Assembly: GCA_018417955.1 (NCBI GenBank)
Contig: JACTVC010000010.1
Coordinates: forward strand, 124,001-188,000
Reading direction: 5' to 3'
Length of the DNA stretch: 64,000 nucleotides
DNA from: Laccaria trichodermophora
Taxonomy: Eukaryota; Basidiomycota; Agaricomycetes; Agaricales; Hydnangiaceae
Every line of letters begins with the position of its first letter. The first letter of the stretch is position 1. Positions 45,196 through 55,932 of the stretch are shown here, piece by piece. A program made the translations under genes and the position numbers. Below the pieces are notes generated by a model, which searched no databases, was not told the DNA's origin, and saw nothing but the letters and a program-made list of their open reading frames with translations.

Positions 45196-46000
45196 GACGG
45201 TTTTCGTGGTTGTGGTGGAACGCTGGTGAGTGGGTTGTCAGTTGATTTACGGGAGAAAAATTGAGCAGGCGTACGATCATGCGCTTGGCCGTAAGTCTGA
45301 GCATCAGCAGAGGGAAGCTTTGGAAGGAAATGGGACAAGAGAGTGTCCTGTGGCAAGTGAGGCAATTAGGAGTGGATATATAGAGAAAAGGATCCGTAGT
45401 AGGCCGTCTAGTCTATGTCGTATAATCCAGTGAGCAAGAGCGTTGAAGAGACGATTTTATTTCCGATCATACACCGGCTCCGGTCTTTCTACTTCCCCAG
45501 TGCACGTGTTTCAGAATCCGTCTTGCCCCGTGGTACACCTTCTACAGAAACCGGCGTCTTCACACCTCAAGGCCCGACGTTCTTCCACAAGCTCGTAATC
45601 ATCCGCGTCACTTGGATTCTGCTTGTGCGATTTATCCTGGAGAGTAACGTAACGCTACTAAACGCGCCCATGCTCCGATACAACTCCGATAGGCACCTTC
45701 TCTAATCCACTAGGCTACTGGGTCTCTGTAGTTTTGCACGCAATCACGTTGGAGGGGGTTTCGGCGCGGACACTTGTTATATGATCTGCGCGAACCAGGG
45801 GAGGACCACGGCCTTAAACATCACAAGTCACTTGGAGCCTTGTTCTGCTGACGATGTCCTGGTCCTGGGACATTAGCTCGGACGCCGTCTCTCTAATTAT
45901 CAAAGTAAATCCATCCACGGCGTCTTTTAGGGCCTGCCTCTGCCGTTTGCCTTAACCCTCGGAAATGCGTCTTGACACCACCAAAACACCCAACTGTACG
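45196..46000. other. intergenic region between carnitine acetyltransferase and kinase remnant
   Basis: Includes the promoter side of the minus-strand acetyltransferase gene. Short frames at 45,230-45,705 show no known motif. No repeat was recognised. Confidence 0.4.
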
Positions 46001-46480
46001 CCTTGCCACAACACATGAGATTAGGTCTGGTAGCCCAAAGAAGGACGGTTCATCTTGTTCTCCGGGTACATGAAAGCAACCAAGTTGGATTCCGTGAGGT
46101 CATTGCTTGGGAGCAATGGCTGATGCAGATTCGCTCACCGGTAGAGCAACGCGCGCTTTTCGGATTCGTGGCGCTCACTTTTACTAGCGTTGCAGAAAGA
46201 ATCACACATTTTGTCACTACCAAATGAAGCGGGCGGGCGCAACGTTTTGAAGCTGGTTGCCAATGGTCATCGATTTCTCATTATAGTAGGAGAAATGTAC
46301 CCTTCCCCCCATTACCGCGTTAATTTTCGATTCTTCAATTCTCGAAAAACCGGACGCACTTCAAGACCTACGGAACGACTGGGAGATACCATCTTTTGCC
46401 ATCCTCTACTAAACGCAAATATAATGACGACGAAATGTCGATGGATAACCATTCAGGAGCTACCTGTCCTATCCTGAGAA
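46000..46480 (+). pseudogene. decayed FunK1-kinase copy
   Basis: Pieces match the intact kinase gene downstream. 'VGFREVIAWEQW' parallels 'DGFREVIAWGSM'. DNA near 46,230 ('gaagcgggcgggcgcaacgtt') parallels 47,977 onward. DNA near 46,345 ('aaaaaccggacgcacttcaa') parallels the exon after the catalytic loop. Large parts, including the catalytic loop, are missing and the frame is broken. It is likely the remnant of a tandem duplication. Confidence 0.7.
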
Positions 46481-46925
46481 CTGTCAATCTATAGCTCTCT
46501 AGTCTTACTAATGTAAGTAACGTTCAACATCTCATGTTGCAAGGAGAGCAAGTTTAGCCCGCGATAATTTTGTCTTACGATTCTTACATAGGTACACAAT
46601 GACTCAATGAGCCAGACGTAATTTTCGTCGTGGCCTTGAGCCCCTTTTCGCGAATGAACCAGCCCTAAACGATAAGAAACGTCCACGTGACGAGAACAAT
46701 GAACTCGGACATATAGCGCCAACGCGTTTGCCTGTTTCAAAGCGCCAAACGCGTTGTCGCTATATGTCCTGTGTTCATCCTTTGCTCTGTACGTGCCCCA
46801 TCATGTCCGGATTCAAAGCAGCTAATTATGACGCGTTTATTAGAGCAACCGTGTAAGCCTCATCCGTCAAAAAGAGTCGACAAGGTGGCCTTCCATATAA
46901 TTCCGCGTAGACAAAGTACGAAGAC

Positions 46926-49202
46926 ATGAGGAGAGAATTAGAGAGGGAGCTCAGAGGCCTATGGGTTGGGCCAATGCCTGTTCAAGATTTTATGAACGAA
47001 TTTATACCCCTCACCGACTCCAAACCTATGCCCGCCCTAACCGACTGTTTCCAAAACTTGCCGTCGACAGGAGATAAGACAATGCCGACCCAACTGGTAT
47101 TGTGGTCTCTTTTTGACGTTGCAGCGCACGATCTTACGGAATGAATTAGGCAGCGGTAGTGAAAAGCGCGGGACTGTTACCGGGGCTGCAGCTGGTTGAA
47201 ACATCGGATCACCACAACAACAACGCAGACAACCACAAGAAGCTCAGGCCTGACATATCCACATATCTCAGCGAGGTCACCACCTCCGACAACATCACGC
47301 ATTTTGAGGCCGAAGAGTTAATATTCCAACTCGAGCCTCCATCGACACCGGCACAGCCATTCAACGATCCTGAGCCCAATGCGACAGCAGAAGAATTGCT
47401 CAAACATACTTTCGAGACAGATACAGACTCCGGAATTTTGTGTCGTGGACAGATTGCGTCATATCTTACCGAGTGGTTCAGTCGTCAACATCGCAAACAT
47501 GGGTTTTTAATCTACCTCGCGAACGGAGAGATGAGATTCATCAGAGCTGACCGCTCCGGAATGGTCGTTTCGCGGTCGTTTGATTGGAGGCAGGAACCTC
47601 GAATTTTTGTTGAGTTTCTTTGGCGTGAGTTTCTTTGGCGATTTGCTCACCTCACACCTGAGCAACGCGGACGCGATACAACCCTGCGCCCTGCCACAGT
47701 ACTCGAGAAGAGTCTTGCCCTTCTCAAACTACGGCCCTGGGAGCCCAAGAGGGAACGGCCTATCGTGGTACTCCGAGTACCAGAAGCCGACCAAGATGGA
47801 TTCCGTGAGGTCATTGCTTGGGGATCGATGGCTGACGTGGATTCACTGACCGGTAGAGCCACACGCGCTTGGCCAGTGTATGATATTAAACTCAAGAAGG
47901 TCATTTTCCTCAAGGATTCTTGGCGCTCCCTTGTGCCAGGAATGGAGAAGGAATCAGAGATTTTGTCAGAACTCAATAAGGCGGGTGTGCGGAACGTTCC
48001 GAAGCTTGTCTGTGGGGACGATATCTATGGTCACCTCACACGCACCCATGAATTTTCATCCAAGCCTTGGAATGCTGGAGGGATGGAGGTTACTCCTCGT
48101 ACTCAACATCGCTTTCTCAAGGATTTTGTTGGCACACATTTATGCCACTTCACTTCATCGAAGCAATTTATGCAAGCTGTTTACGACGCATTTGTTGGTG
48201 CGTACTCTAACAGGCGACCCCTGCGATAGTTGAGAGCTGACGCGATGAAAAGCCCATCAGGATGCATACGAGAAGTGTGGAATACTTCATCGCGACGTTA
48301 GTGGGAATAATGTCATGATGAAGCATGATGGCGGTGGGATCCTCAACGACTGGGATCAAGCCAGGAGAGTTGCTGATGTGGCCAAGGGTTCTCGGCAGCT
48401 CTTTCGTTCGGTAAGTAAGATTCTTACCACTCTCTGAATATCGCGCTAACTTCAGTTTTCGGACAAATAGGGAACCTGGTACTTTATGTCGATTCTGCTC
48501 CTCGAAAGACCGGGTAAACTTCAAGACCTACAGGACGACATTGAGTCCTTCGTCTACGTTGTTCTTTACCACGTCATTCGATATATGAATCATTCTGGGG
48601 CCGATAAAGTCCCTATCATCTTGGAGGGGATATTTGATGATTACAACATAGATCTTGACGGCAATTGTAGGGGAGGGGTTGGAAAGAAACTTTTCCTCCA
48701 TGATTGGACATACCTTGGGATTGATCTTGCTTCCTGGGGCAACTCGCCCTTACGTCGTTGGCTTATATTTGCACTTGGGGCCACGGAGGAGTGGCTTTCC
48801 TATGCGACGAGGTGCAACATCCTCCTGGATAGAGACCTACTGCAAAGCATGTTCGAAGACGACGACGAGTTGAAAGCAGTGGAATCATCTCAGCCCGATG
48901 TCATGGAACCGGGTCCTTCGACCGAGCGTCTTCATCTTCATAATCACGATTCCCTGGCGGCGATGTGGCGTGCTGTCCTCAACAAGAAGAACTGGCCTCA
49001 GGATGACAAGGCTGTTGATCACATGAAAATTTCACCCTCTCGGAAACGTAGACACGATGATGATCCCTTTAAAACCCGTCCTCTCAAGAAATGTCGAACA
49101 GTAGCTACGCCTTATGTGACTTCGGCACCGACTGATGCCTCAGTTCCGAAGATTGTAGGTGGGGCAAGCCTCCAACGCCACCCATCTCTGCACGATCCTT
49201 AG
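46926..49202 (+). CDS. FunK1-type fungal protein kinase
   Basis: Four exons (46926-47096, 47150-48197, 48253-48410, 48471-49202), 702 aa. Kinase motifs: Lys about residue 312 in 'FLKDSW', Glu in 'EKESEILSEL', catalytic loop 'ILHRDVSGNNVMM' (Asp 421), and 'NDWDQA' in place of DFG, as usual in FunK1 proteins. 'GTWYFMSILL' and 'DIESFVYVVLYHVI' follow. The C-terminus is basic with possible nuclear signals ('SRKRRHDDD', 'KKCR'). FunK1 kinases are expanded in mushroom-forming fungi and their substrates are mostly unknown. Introns are 53-60 bp. The start is the first ATG of the open exon; an upstream exon is possible. A decayed copy lies just upstream. All key residues are present. Confidence 0.85.
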
Positions 49203-49387
49203 CTGGCTTCCCGACAAAGACAACCCGCCGGCCCCCACAAGCCCCCCGCCGTTTATAGTCTTTCTTACATAACACTTGACATTCCTCATGTACCATAACA
49301 TTTGACATTTGACATGTAAGATAGCCACATTGTACACTATACACACCAGTAAAGACGACACGGAAATGAAAAAGAAACTTGCCCAGA

Positions 49388-50602
49388 TCATTCAAAATGC
49401 AGGATACCCCGTTCAACACATCGAGGTAGCCTGGAAGACAGCAAGGCAGCCAACGCATGCCTTTTTACGGCACCCCGAACCCGAAATTTGACCATTTTTA
49501 CATTCGCATAGATTGGGGTCGCAAAAACTCTATCCAAAAAATTCCAATCAATGGTCAGCACGTCGAGCTCTGCAACTTTTCCAAGCGTGACTTCCATAAC
49601 GACTTCTTGTAGATCGAACGACCTGATAGAGACAAGGGTCCTGACACCGCGATGGGTGGCGCCTGAGCTAGCTTGCACGAAATCCTTGATGTGAATGGAG
49701 CGAAGGCCTGTCAACTGGCTCACACTTGAACAAGTTCCGTCCCCGACACGTTTCCTAAACTCAGCGTTAAGTATAGAGCTTGGGTCGTCTTTGGAATCGA
49801 GTGAGGTGGATTTCTGAGAGGTGTTTGCATCAAAGACGACATTATCTGGGCACCTGTGTCCGTTCTCTCCACATTTGAACGATACTTTGAGAGTACGCAA
49901 CTTGTGGCCAAGGAACACTAGGTATCTGGCGACTTCCAATATATCTGATTCGTCGATAGGACCGACGTCTAAATGTTCGATAATGGGTATGGGCCTTTGG
50001 GACATGAGCCAATTGTGGAATTTGCGCAGGGGGCATGCTTGCAATCGCAAGTTTGTTACCAGTGGGGGAAGACGTTTAACGACCACAGATGTACAATCTC
50101 CCCAATGGACTCTCTCCAGATCGACAGAGCGCAGGAGTGGGAACTCACACATGATGTCGACCACCTGGCCAAATGTCTCGAAGACGATATCCCGTAAGTG
50201 TAGGCATGTGAGGGTAAGCCGAAAGTTGGAAAGGAGATTGGCTCGAGACGTTGGGAGCAAGTTAACCCAATCCACATTCTCGAGACGCAGAATGGTGACG
50301 GATGTCAATACCTCGAGGAATGGTACCAACCGACGTAGCCACCGGCGATCTATATGTTCTGGGACGAGTTGGAGGCGCTTGACATGCGGAGGAATGGTAG
50401 AGAGAGAGCTGATGATGAGTGATGTGAATGAATCGACATTCTGGTGGTTGAGGGCTACCACTTGAAAAAGGTATTCCCGACTAGATAGGAGCCATGCCTT
50501 GCAAACAAGGCTACAACATAGTAGAGCGGAGGCGTCGCTATGTAAGTAGCCGACGATATAATTGGAAATTTCCTGGGGAATGCGAAGGGATTGACGAGTC
50601 AT
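49388..50602 (-). CDS. F-box protein
   Basis: A single-exon frame of 404 aa from ATG at 50,602. The N-terminal F-box (about residues 6-50: 'LRIPQEISNYIVGYLHSD', 'CCSLVCKAWLLSSREYLF') is typical of agaric F-box proteins that link substrates to the SCF ubiquitin ligase. The rest is an irregular leucine-rich region ('LRLENVDW', 'LTCLHLRDI', 'SVDLERVHW', 'NLRLQACPL') likely to form an LRR-like solenoid for substrate binding. It converges with the kinase gene. No disabling change is seen. Such genes are fast-evolving and the substrate cannot be predicted. Confidence 0.8.
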   Translation of the reverse strand: MTRQSLRIPQEISNYIVGYLHSDASALLCCSLVCKAWLLSSREYLFQVVALNHQNVDSFTSLIISSLSTIPPHVKRLQLVPEHIDRRWLRRLVPFLEVLTSVTILRLENVDWVNLLPTSRANLLSNFRLTLTCLHLRDIVFETFGQVVDIMCEFPLLRSVDLERVHWGDCTSVVVKRLPPLVTNLRLQACPLRKFHNWLMSQRPIPIIEHLDVGPIDESDILEVARYLVFLGHKLRTLKVSFKCGENGHRCPDNVVFDANTSQKSTSLDSKDDPSSILNAEFRKRVGDGTCSSVSQLTGLRSIHIKDFVQASSGATHRGVRTLVSIRSFDLQEVVMEVTLGKVAELDVLTIDWNFLDRVFATPIYANVKMVKFRVRGAVKRHALAALLSSRLPRCVERGILHFE

Positions 50603-51148
50603 TCGAGGAATGGTATGGCGGAGCGACGCACGTTGTGGTAGTACCGGGATATAGTGCTTCTTTGACCTCTGTGTGGGCGGTCTTATTTAAGTAAACAGAG
50701 TGTTGTTTGTGGAATCAAGGGATTTCAAAGACGAAACTTGACGATTCTCATGCATTGTACACTGTTGTACATGCGTCCCTTCAAGGGAAGCAAATCACCT
50801 TCCGGGAAACACCATGAGAACCAATGAGAACGGGCTCCGGAGATCTAAAGAAACCAGGCGACCCTCAAAAATAGGCCCTCTGATGTTGGTGAATACGATT
50901 TGTCATTCGCTGGGGTAACAGCCCGAACATCGGGGCCAGTTCAAATTACCAAGCGAGGCGACAAACGTGGTGTTAAAACTGCCCCGATGCTGCGGACACA
51001 TCGCGTTAAGTAGAGTTGTAGATCCGGAGACTTTGAAGACAACAGAACCGCACCTACTGCGATTGTGTTTGTCTTATTAGAGACTTGCGGTGTAGGCGAG
51101 TTGTAGGCGTTTTCGGAGTGCACAGGAACTATCATGAAACAACAGGGC
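50603..51148. other. intergenic region upstream of the F-box gene
   Basis: Likely holds the promoter of the minus-strand F-box gene. No ORF of note and no repeat recognised. Confidence 0.4.
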
Positions 51149-51374
51149 TGAAGAGTGATAGCCCTATTCAACCACCCTCTTAGCAGTGAGTATCCAAGGG
51201 GGAAAAAGTGAAGTGGGAAGGCTTGGGGAGCCTCCTGCTCCTGCCGTCAAGGGTGCTGCTGGGTGCTGCTATTTGAGGGTGATTCATCCCATCGGTGAGG
51301 AGGAGATAGCCGAGGCTGCCAAGTTTAAGCACCATATGTATGGCTGCGAGGAAGTCCTACCGGACCTACCCTCT
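51149..51374 (+). repeat. duplicated block, copy A, left part
   Basis: From 'gtgatagccctattcaacc' to 'ggaagtcctaccggacctac'. It matches 59,595-59,810 (copy B) with many small differences. The LINE at 51,375-57,801 interrupts copy A, whose remainder continues at 57,802-58,000. The reading frame is not conserved. It may be a short repeat or a duplicated gene end. Confidence 0.7.
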
Positions 51375-51942
51375 TTTTTTTTTTTTTTTTTTCGAGTCAA
51401 ATTTATAGTCCATCGGGGCAGAGCCCCATGTCAGACGTTACATTCTAGTAAACTACCTACGGCCCCAATGCCGTTTATGCCTAACCCCCTGTAGATCCCC
51501 TCATGTACTGGTGGAGGCACGCCCATGGCGATCATTCCCCCAAAACCAGCCCGGCACGGAAACGCCGTTTAGAGGGGCATCCGTTAATGTGGGCGGGGTA
51601 GTTACATCATTCCCCCATATGTTGTATTCCGTCTGTTAAGCGTTTGGTCTTCCAAGTACCCGATCGCGAGCGATAGGTACAGCTTTAGGGACGAGCGTGA
51701 TTAGGCAGAGAGAAAATCCGGTTTTTGTGTTCTGTCGCGTGACGTGTTTCGTCCTCTTGAGCGGTGTGATGCTGGTGTTCTTGTCTTAGTAGGTCTTGTG
51801 CTTGAGGTCCGTAAGCTGAGATGCGAGTAGTGAGGAAAAAAGAGTGTGGTTTTGTGGGCGAGCCCGCTGGCCGGAGTCAGCTCTGCTGTCGAGCCTTGAT
51901 CTGGCATAGTACTTCCTACATGAAAAGAGACGGGGCTACCTG

Positions 51943-54900
51943 TCAACCTTCCTCAGGCTCTAAATGAGTTACATCACCTATTGCGTCGCCCAGAGTAGTC
52001 TTGAATCTGGTGGTTCTCCCAACATACTTGAGCAGTTCCTTTATGCCGTCCATATCCTCCAAAATTCCCTGCAAGTCCCTTGAGCGCCGGCCTAAGGCTT
52101 TGTCCATGTCGTAGCGTTCGGCTGCGTATGTCTGACACTCGAAAAGATAATGGATGACTGTTTCCACTACTGACCCGCGCCCTGCCTCCCAGCAGCTCGC
52201 GCAACGCCTGACATCTGACCTGTTGATGCGGTGTAAGTACCCGTTGAGCGGTATGTGTCCCGTTCGAAGCTGTATTAGCAGACTGGACTGTGATCGAGAG
52301 AGTGCGTTGCTGATCTTTCGAAATTTGTTGAAAGGGAAGGCCCGATCGATGTGTTGGAACCTCGCGAAGCGCGGCGAGGCTTTCCATAGCTCGAGCCATC
52401 TGACCTTCTGGCCTTCTGCGAACTCCTGTTTTGCTGCTGCCACGCTGATAGGCAGAAGCTTCCGGAGGATGGGTGGTAGCTCCTCTGGCGGACTCGACTC
52501 CCCCTGTGCTGCTTTCTTTGCCTCCTCGTCTACTCTCTCATTGCCTGCTACTCCTTTATGTGCCGCTATCCACTTCAGGGCGAACTTGGCAGTATTTGTG
52601 GTGTTAAGCCTGTTAGTACCGTCATCCATGACCTCCGTCAGCCTCATGTACTCCAGGACCAGATACTGTCCTGGCCCCGAGTTCCTCACTCCTGTTGCCT
52701 TGATGAAGGCCTGACTATCGGAGTAAGTAGTCACCTTCGCCTTCCCTACCTCTGATCGACCTTGCAGCATCCACGCCGCCAGTATGGATCCTACTGCTTC
52801 GCCTTCAAACGTGGTGTGCTGTTTGATCGACCCTAAATGAAAACGTAAGATCTTTTCTGGTTCCTCTGTCCCTTTCCTGTACAACACCGCTGCCGCTCCA
52901 ACCTTTCCCTCATAGCCCGATCCATCTGTGTAAATCTTGATGTCTGAGTTGTCGTTCTTCTCCGCCTTAATCGAATCTTCCTTTGTATCTGCAATTGTCG
53001 TCGTGAATTTGCTCTTGTATGTTGGCAGTCGAGGTTCTGGCATGATCGTTTCATATAGATGCGGCTTGATCTTGTAGCGTTCTATGAGTTTCTGGATAGG
53101 AGTGAGGTGTGTTTTTGCTGGCGTGTGGCTGTATCGTCGTATCATTTCTCGGGTGGGGTGTCCTGCTGGGAGGGATGCCGCTCGCACCATCGCCGCATAG
53201 CAGATGCGTTCTAGCATAAGGTTAGCTGGTAGCACCCCGGCATGGGCGTCCAGGAGATCATTGGGAGATGTCCGTAATCCCCCTGTTATAGCTATGCGTT
53301 GTATCTTACCCATTGACTTCAGAGCCCTGACTGAACCGCTGTTGTTCCGTTTGCCTTCCTTCTTGTACGGAGGTACAAACCAAACGTCCAGGGCATACGT
53401 CATCTTGGGAACTGCTACCGAGATGTAGAGCTGTCTCATTAGTCTGGGCCGGATACCTAAGCTGGTACGAGTTAGCCTTCGAAACATCAACATGTAAGCT
53501 GTAGCCTTAGCCATAGCCTCGTTCTCTTGGATCTTCCACCTCAACTGATAGTCGATGTGGACCCCGAGGTACTTGTAACTGTCGACTTCCTTGATCACCT
53601 TCCCCTCCAGGCGGAGTTTTGGATTTGGGCGGTCGGTAGGTTGCCTCGGCCCCGGCTGACAGTGCATCACTGCCACCTTGCTGATCTCGAACTTTGAGTT
53701 GTGGTCTTGTGCCCACTCAAGGCCGCCGTCCCTTCTTTCCATAAAGTTTTTGAGCGCACGTGTCGAGCCCTTGAAGGTCTTTGCTGTTGCTATTACCAAA
53801 GCGTCATCCACATATCCTATTGCGTCCTCTTCCAGTCTTCTCAGAGCCTCTAGGAGATCAGCATTGTATAGGATGTATAATAGCATGGAGATGGGATCTC
53901 CCTGCCCTATGCCGTTCGTGATTGAGATGAGTTCAGAGACGAAGTCGTCGAATTTGAGCCTTGTCTTTCTGCCCTTCAGAAGCCGTTCTATGAACTTGAC
54001 GTATGTTGTCGGCACCCGTCGTTTCCGTAAGTTGTGAATGAGCCTGTCAGTGACCGCATTTGGGAAGGCCCCCTCAACATCCAGGAAGAGGATTGAGGCG
54101 ACCTTCTTCTTACCCCATGCGGCCTTAATCTTGCCCACAAGGTAATGGATGGCATCCGTCGTGGTGCGACCTGGGCGTCCTCCAAAGTGGGTGTCTGGTA
54201 GCAACGTGTTCTTTTCGACCAGGTGGGCTATGTCCTCCGCAACAATGGCTGTCAGTACTTTTGGGATTGTGCATAGGAGCGCTATTGGTCGGTACGCCTT
54301 TGGCACTTCGTAATTTGGCTTCCCTGGCTTCCTCAACACTGCTGTCGTGAATTCCTGCCATCCCTTGAAGTAGGTCTTCAATGTGAAGATGCCCCGAAAC
54401 AGGTGTACCAAGTAGTCCAGCAACTGTCCCAGGCACTTCTGGAGTACCACGTTTGGTATTTCGTCCGGGCTGCAAGCCTTGAAGGGCGATAGTCTTCTGA
54501 TCTGGCGTGTAATCTGTTCCTGTGTGATGGGCGGTGGTGGTGGGAGTGGTTCTGGGTATTCATAGTCGTCCGGCGTCCTGGATATGTCTGGTTTCTTGGG
54601 GAAAAAGACCTGTGCTAACACCTTGGCCTTGCCGTCATTGGTGTTGATTTCCCTGATAAGCCTGTTGTCGTCTTCGTCAATGACCTTGAGGGTTGGGATT
54701 CGCGATTTGCCTCCGTCTCCTATTGGTTCCTTGAAATAACGGTTGGCCGTCCATAGGTCTGCCTCTGCTGCATTCTCCAAGAAGTCCTCCCAGTGTCCGC
54801 GCTTAGCCTCTATGATCGCCTCGCCGTATTCATCTCTTGCCGTTCGTAGCTCTGCATGAGATTCGTGATCTGGCGAGGCTCTAAATCTGTAGGCTAAGCG

Positions 54901-55932
54901 ACTTAGCTTTTTCATATTGGTTTTCTGTCGACTTAAATCGCTATTCCACCATCTCTTCGAGAAGGGGCACGGTTTGTTCATTGGAACCCTAGTGCGAATC
55001 GTATCCTGTAAAGCCGCCGTCAGCTCCTCTGCAGCCTCCTTAAACTGCTGTTCCGTCCTAAGTATCTGAGGGGGTGGTATCTCGAGTAGTCGGTCGGCCA
55101 GGTTTTCTTGGAAGTCGTCCCAGTCGATGGCTCTGAAGTTGTATGATGTCTTTGGCGCTACACATTCCTGTGGAAGGGTGATGTAAGTCGCTATGGGGAA
55201 ATGGTCAGTCGCCGGCGGCCTGAGCGAGGGGTCAACCTCGCATCGGACTACCAGGTCGTAGATGTCCTCCGTGCACCAGAAATTGTCTGGTCGCGAAAAC
55301 TTCTTGGTAACCATATGTTCGAGCGTCGGCTGCCCCTTTGGGAGGGCCATTTTCAAATTAAGGTCAGCTAGTAACTCGATTAGCCTTCCCGCCTCCTCCA
55401 ACGCCACAGGCGTGAAGAGCCTATTGTCTGTTTCATCGTCCCACATGGGGTGGTGCCTATTGAAGTCGCCCGCGAGTATTAACTGGTCGTCTGCCCTTGA
55501 TAGGAGATCAGTTCGGTTAGTGCGTAAATATTCACGTATTAGTCGTAGAGTTCTTGAATGTGTGCAGTCGTTGTATATGTTGAGGATGGTCAGTCGCCCG
55601 TAAGGTCCAGTTAGTTGAATAGCTGTGATATCGTTCGTGCCGGGTATGTTGAGAATCTTCCATGAGCTGGTTGCTAAGTCGGAGCTGACCCATGTTACTG
55701 CTCTTGTTGTTGGTGCGTCATCCTTGTATCGGTCCACTGGCATGACCGCTACGTATCCGTTTGGTGTCCTGATATTGCCCATTGCCGTCACATGCGGCTC
55801 TTGGACCATAACAACATCCCAATCCTTCCTCGATACCTTGTTGTAGAGCTCCAAATGCGCCTTTGATGATTTGTTTAAGTTTATCTGTAAGATCCGTAAC
55901 CTAGTTGGCGAGTGTTCCGGTTGTTCAGACAT
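51943..55932 (-). CDS. LINE ORF2: endonuclease, reverse transcriptase, RNase H
   Basis: About 1,329 aa, no internal stop. The apurinic-like endonuclease is at residues ~10-240 ('VMVQEPHV', 'LILAGDFNRHHPMW', 'ATDHFPIATYI'). The RT is at ~450-780 ('YRPIALLCTIPKV', 'DVEGAFPNA', 'GIGQGDPISMLLY', YVDD near residue 706). RNase H is at ~995-1,150 ('YTDGSGYEG', 'TFEGEAVGSI', 'TYSDSQAFIKA', 'AHKGVAGNERVDEEA'). A C-terminal CCHC-like finger begins 'CASCWEAGRG'. It nicks target DNA and copies the element RNA at the nick. The chosen ATG overlaps the ORF1 stop in ATGTCTGA, so translation by stop-restart is likely. Catalytic residues are all present. Confidence 0.92.
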   Translation of the reverse strand: MSEQPEHSPTRLRILQINLNKSSKAHLELYNKVSRKDWDVVMVQEPHVTAMGNIRTPNGYVAVMPVDRYKDDAPTTRAVTWVSSDLATSSWKILNIPGTNDITAIQLTGPYGRLTILNIYNDCTHSRTLRLIREYLRTNRTDLLSRADDQLILAGDFNRHHPMWDDETDNRLFTPVALEEAGRLIELLADLNLKMALPKGQPTLEHMVTKKFSRPDNFWCTEDIYDLVVRCEVDPSLRPPATDHFPIATYITLPQECVAPKTSYNFRAIDWDDFQENLADRLLEIPPPQILRTEQQFKEAAEELTAALQDTIRTRVPMNKPCPFSKRWWNSDLSRQKTNMKKLSRLAYRFRASPDHESHAELRTARDEYGEAIIEAKRGHWEDFLENAAEADLWTANRYFKEPIGDGGKSRIPTLKVIDEDDNRLIREINTNDGKAKVLAQVFFPKKPDISRTPDDYEYPEPLPPPPPITQEQITRQIRRLSPFKACSPDEIPNVVLQKCLGQLLDYLVHLFRGIFTLKTYFKGWQEFTTAVLRKPGKPNYEVPKAYRPIALLCTIPKVLTAIVAEDIAHLVEKNTLLPDTHFGGRPGRTTTDAIHYLVGKIKAAWGKKKVASILFLDVEGAFPNAVTDRLIHNLRKRRVPTTYVKFIERLLKGRKTRLKFDDFVSELISITNGIGQGDPISMLLYILYNADLLEALRRLEEDAIGYVDDALVIATAKTFKGSTRALKNFMERRDGGLEWAQDHNSKFEISKVAVMHCQPGPRQPTDRPNPKLRLEGKVIKEVDSYKYLGVHIDYQLRWKIQENEAMAKATAYMLMFRRLTRTSLGIRPRLMRQLYISVAVPKMTYALDVWFVPPYKKEGKRNNSGSVRALKSMGKIQRIAITGGLRTSPNDLLDAHAGVLPANLMLERICYAAMVRAASLPAGHPTREMIRRYSHTPAKTHLTPIQKLIERYKIKPHLYETIMPEPRLPTYKSKFTTTIADTKEDSIKAEKNDNSDIKIYTDGSGYEGKVGAAAVLYRKGTEEPEKILRFHLGSIKQHTTFEGEAVGSILAAWMLQGRSEVGKAKVTTYSDSQAFIKATGVRNSGPGQYLVLEYMRLTEVMDDGTNRLNTTNTAKFALKWIAAHKGVAGNERVDEEAKKAAQGESSPPEELPPILRKLLPISVAAAKQEFAEGQKVRWLELWKASPRFARFQHIDRAFPFNKFRKISNALSRSQSSLLIQLRTGHIPLNGYLHRINRSDVRRCASCWEAGRGSVVETVIHYLFECQTYAAERYDMDKALGRRSRDLQGILEDMDGIKELLKYVGRTTRFKTTLGDAIGDVTHLEPEEG

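Noticed and set aside
44922..45304. ORFs on both strands over the first exon of the acetyltransferase gene
   Set aside because: They are shadows of the real coding exon in other frames.
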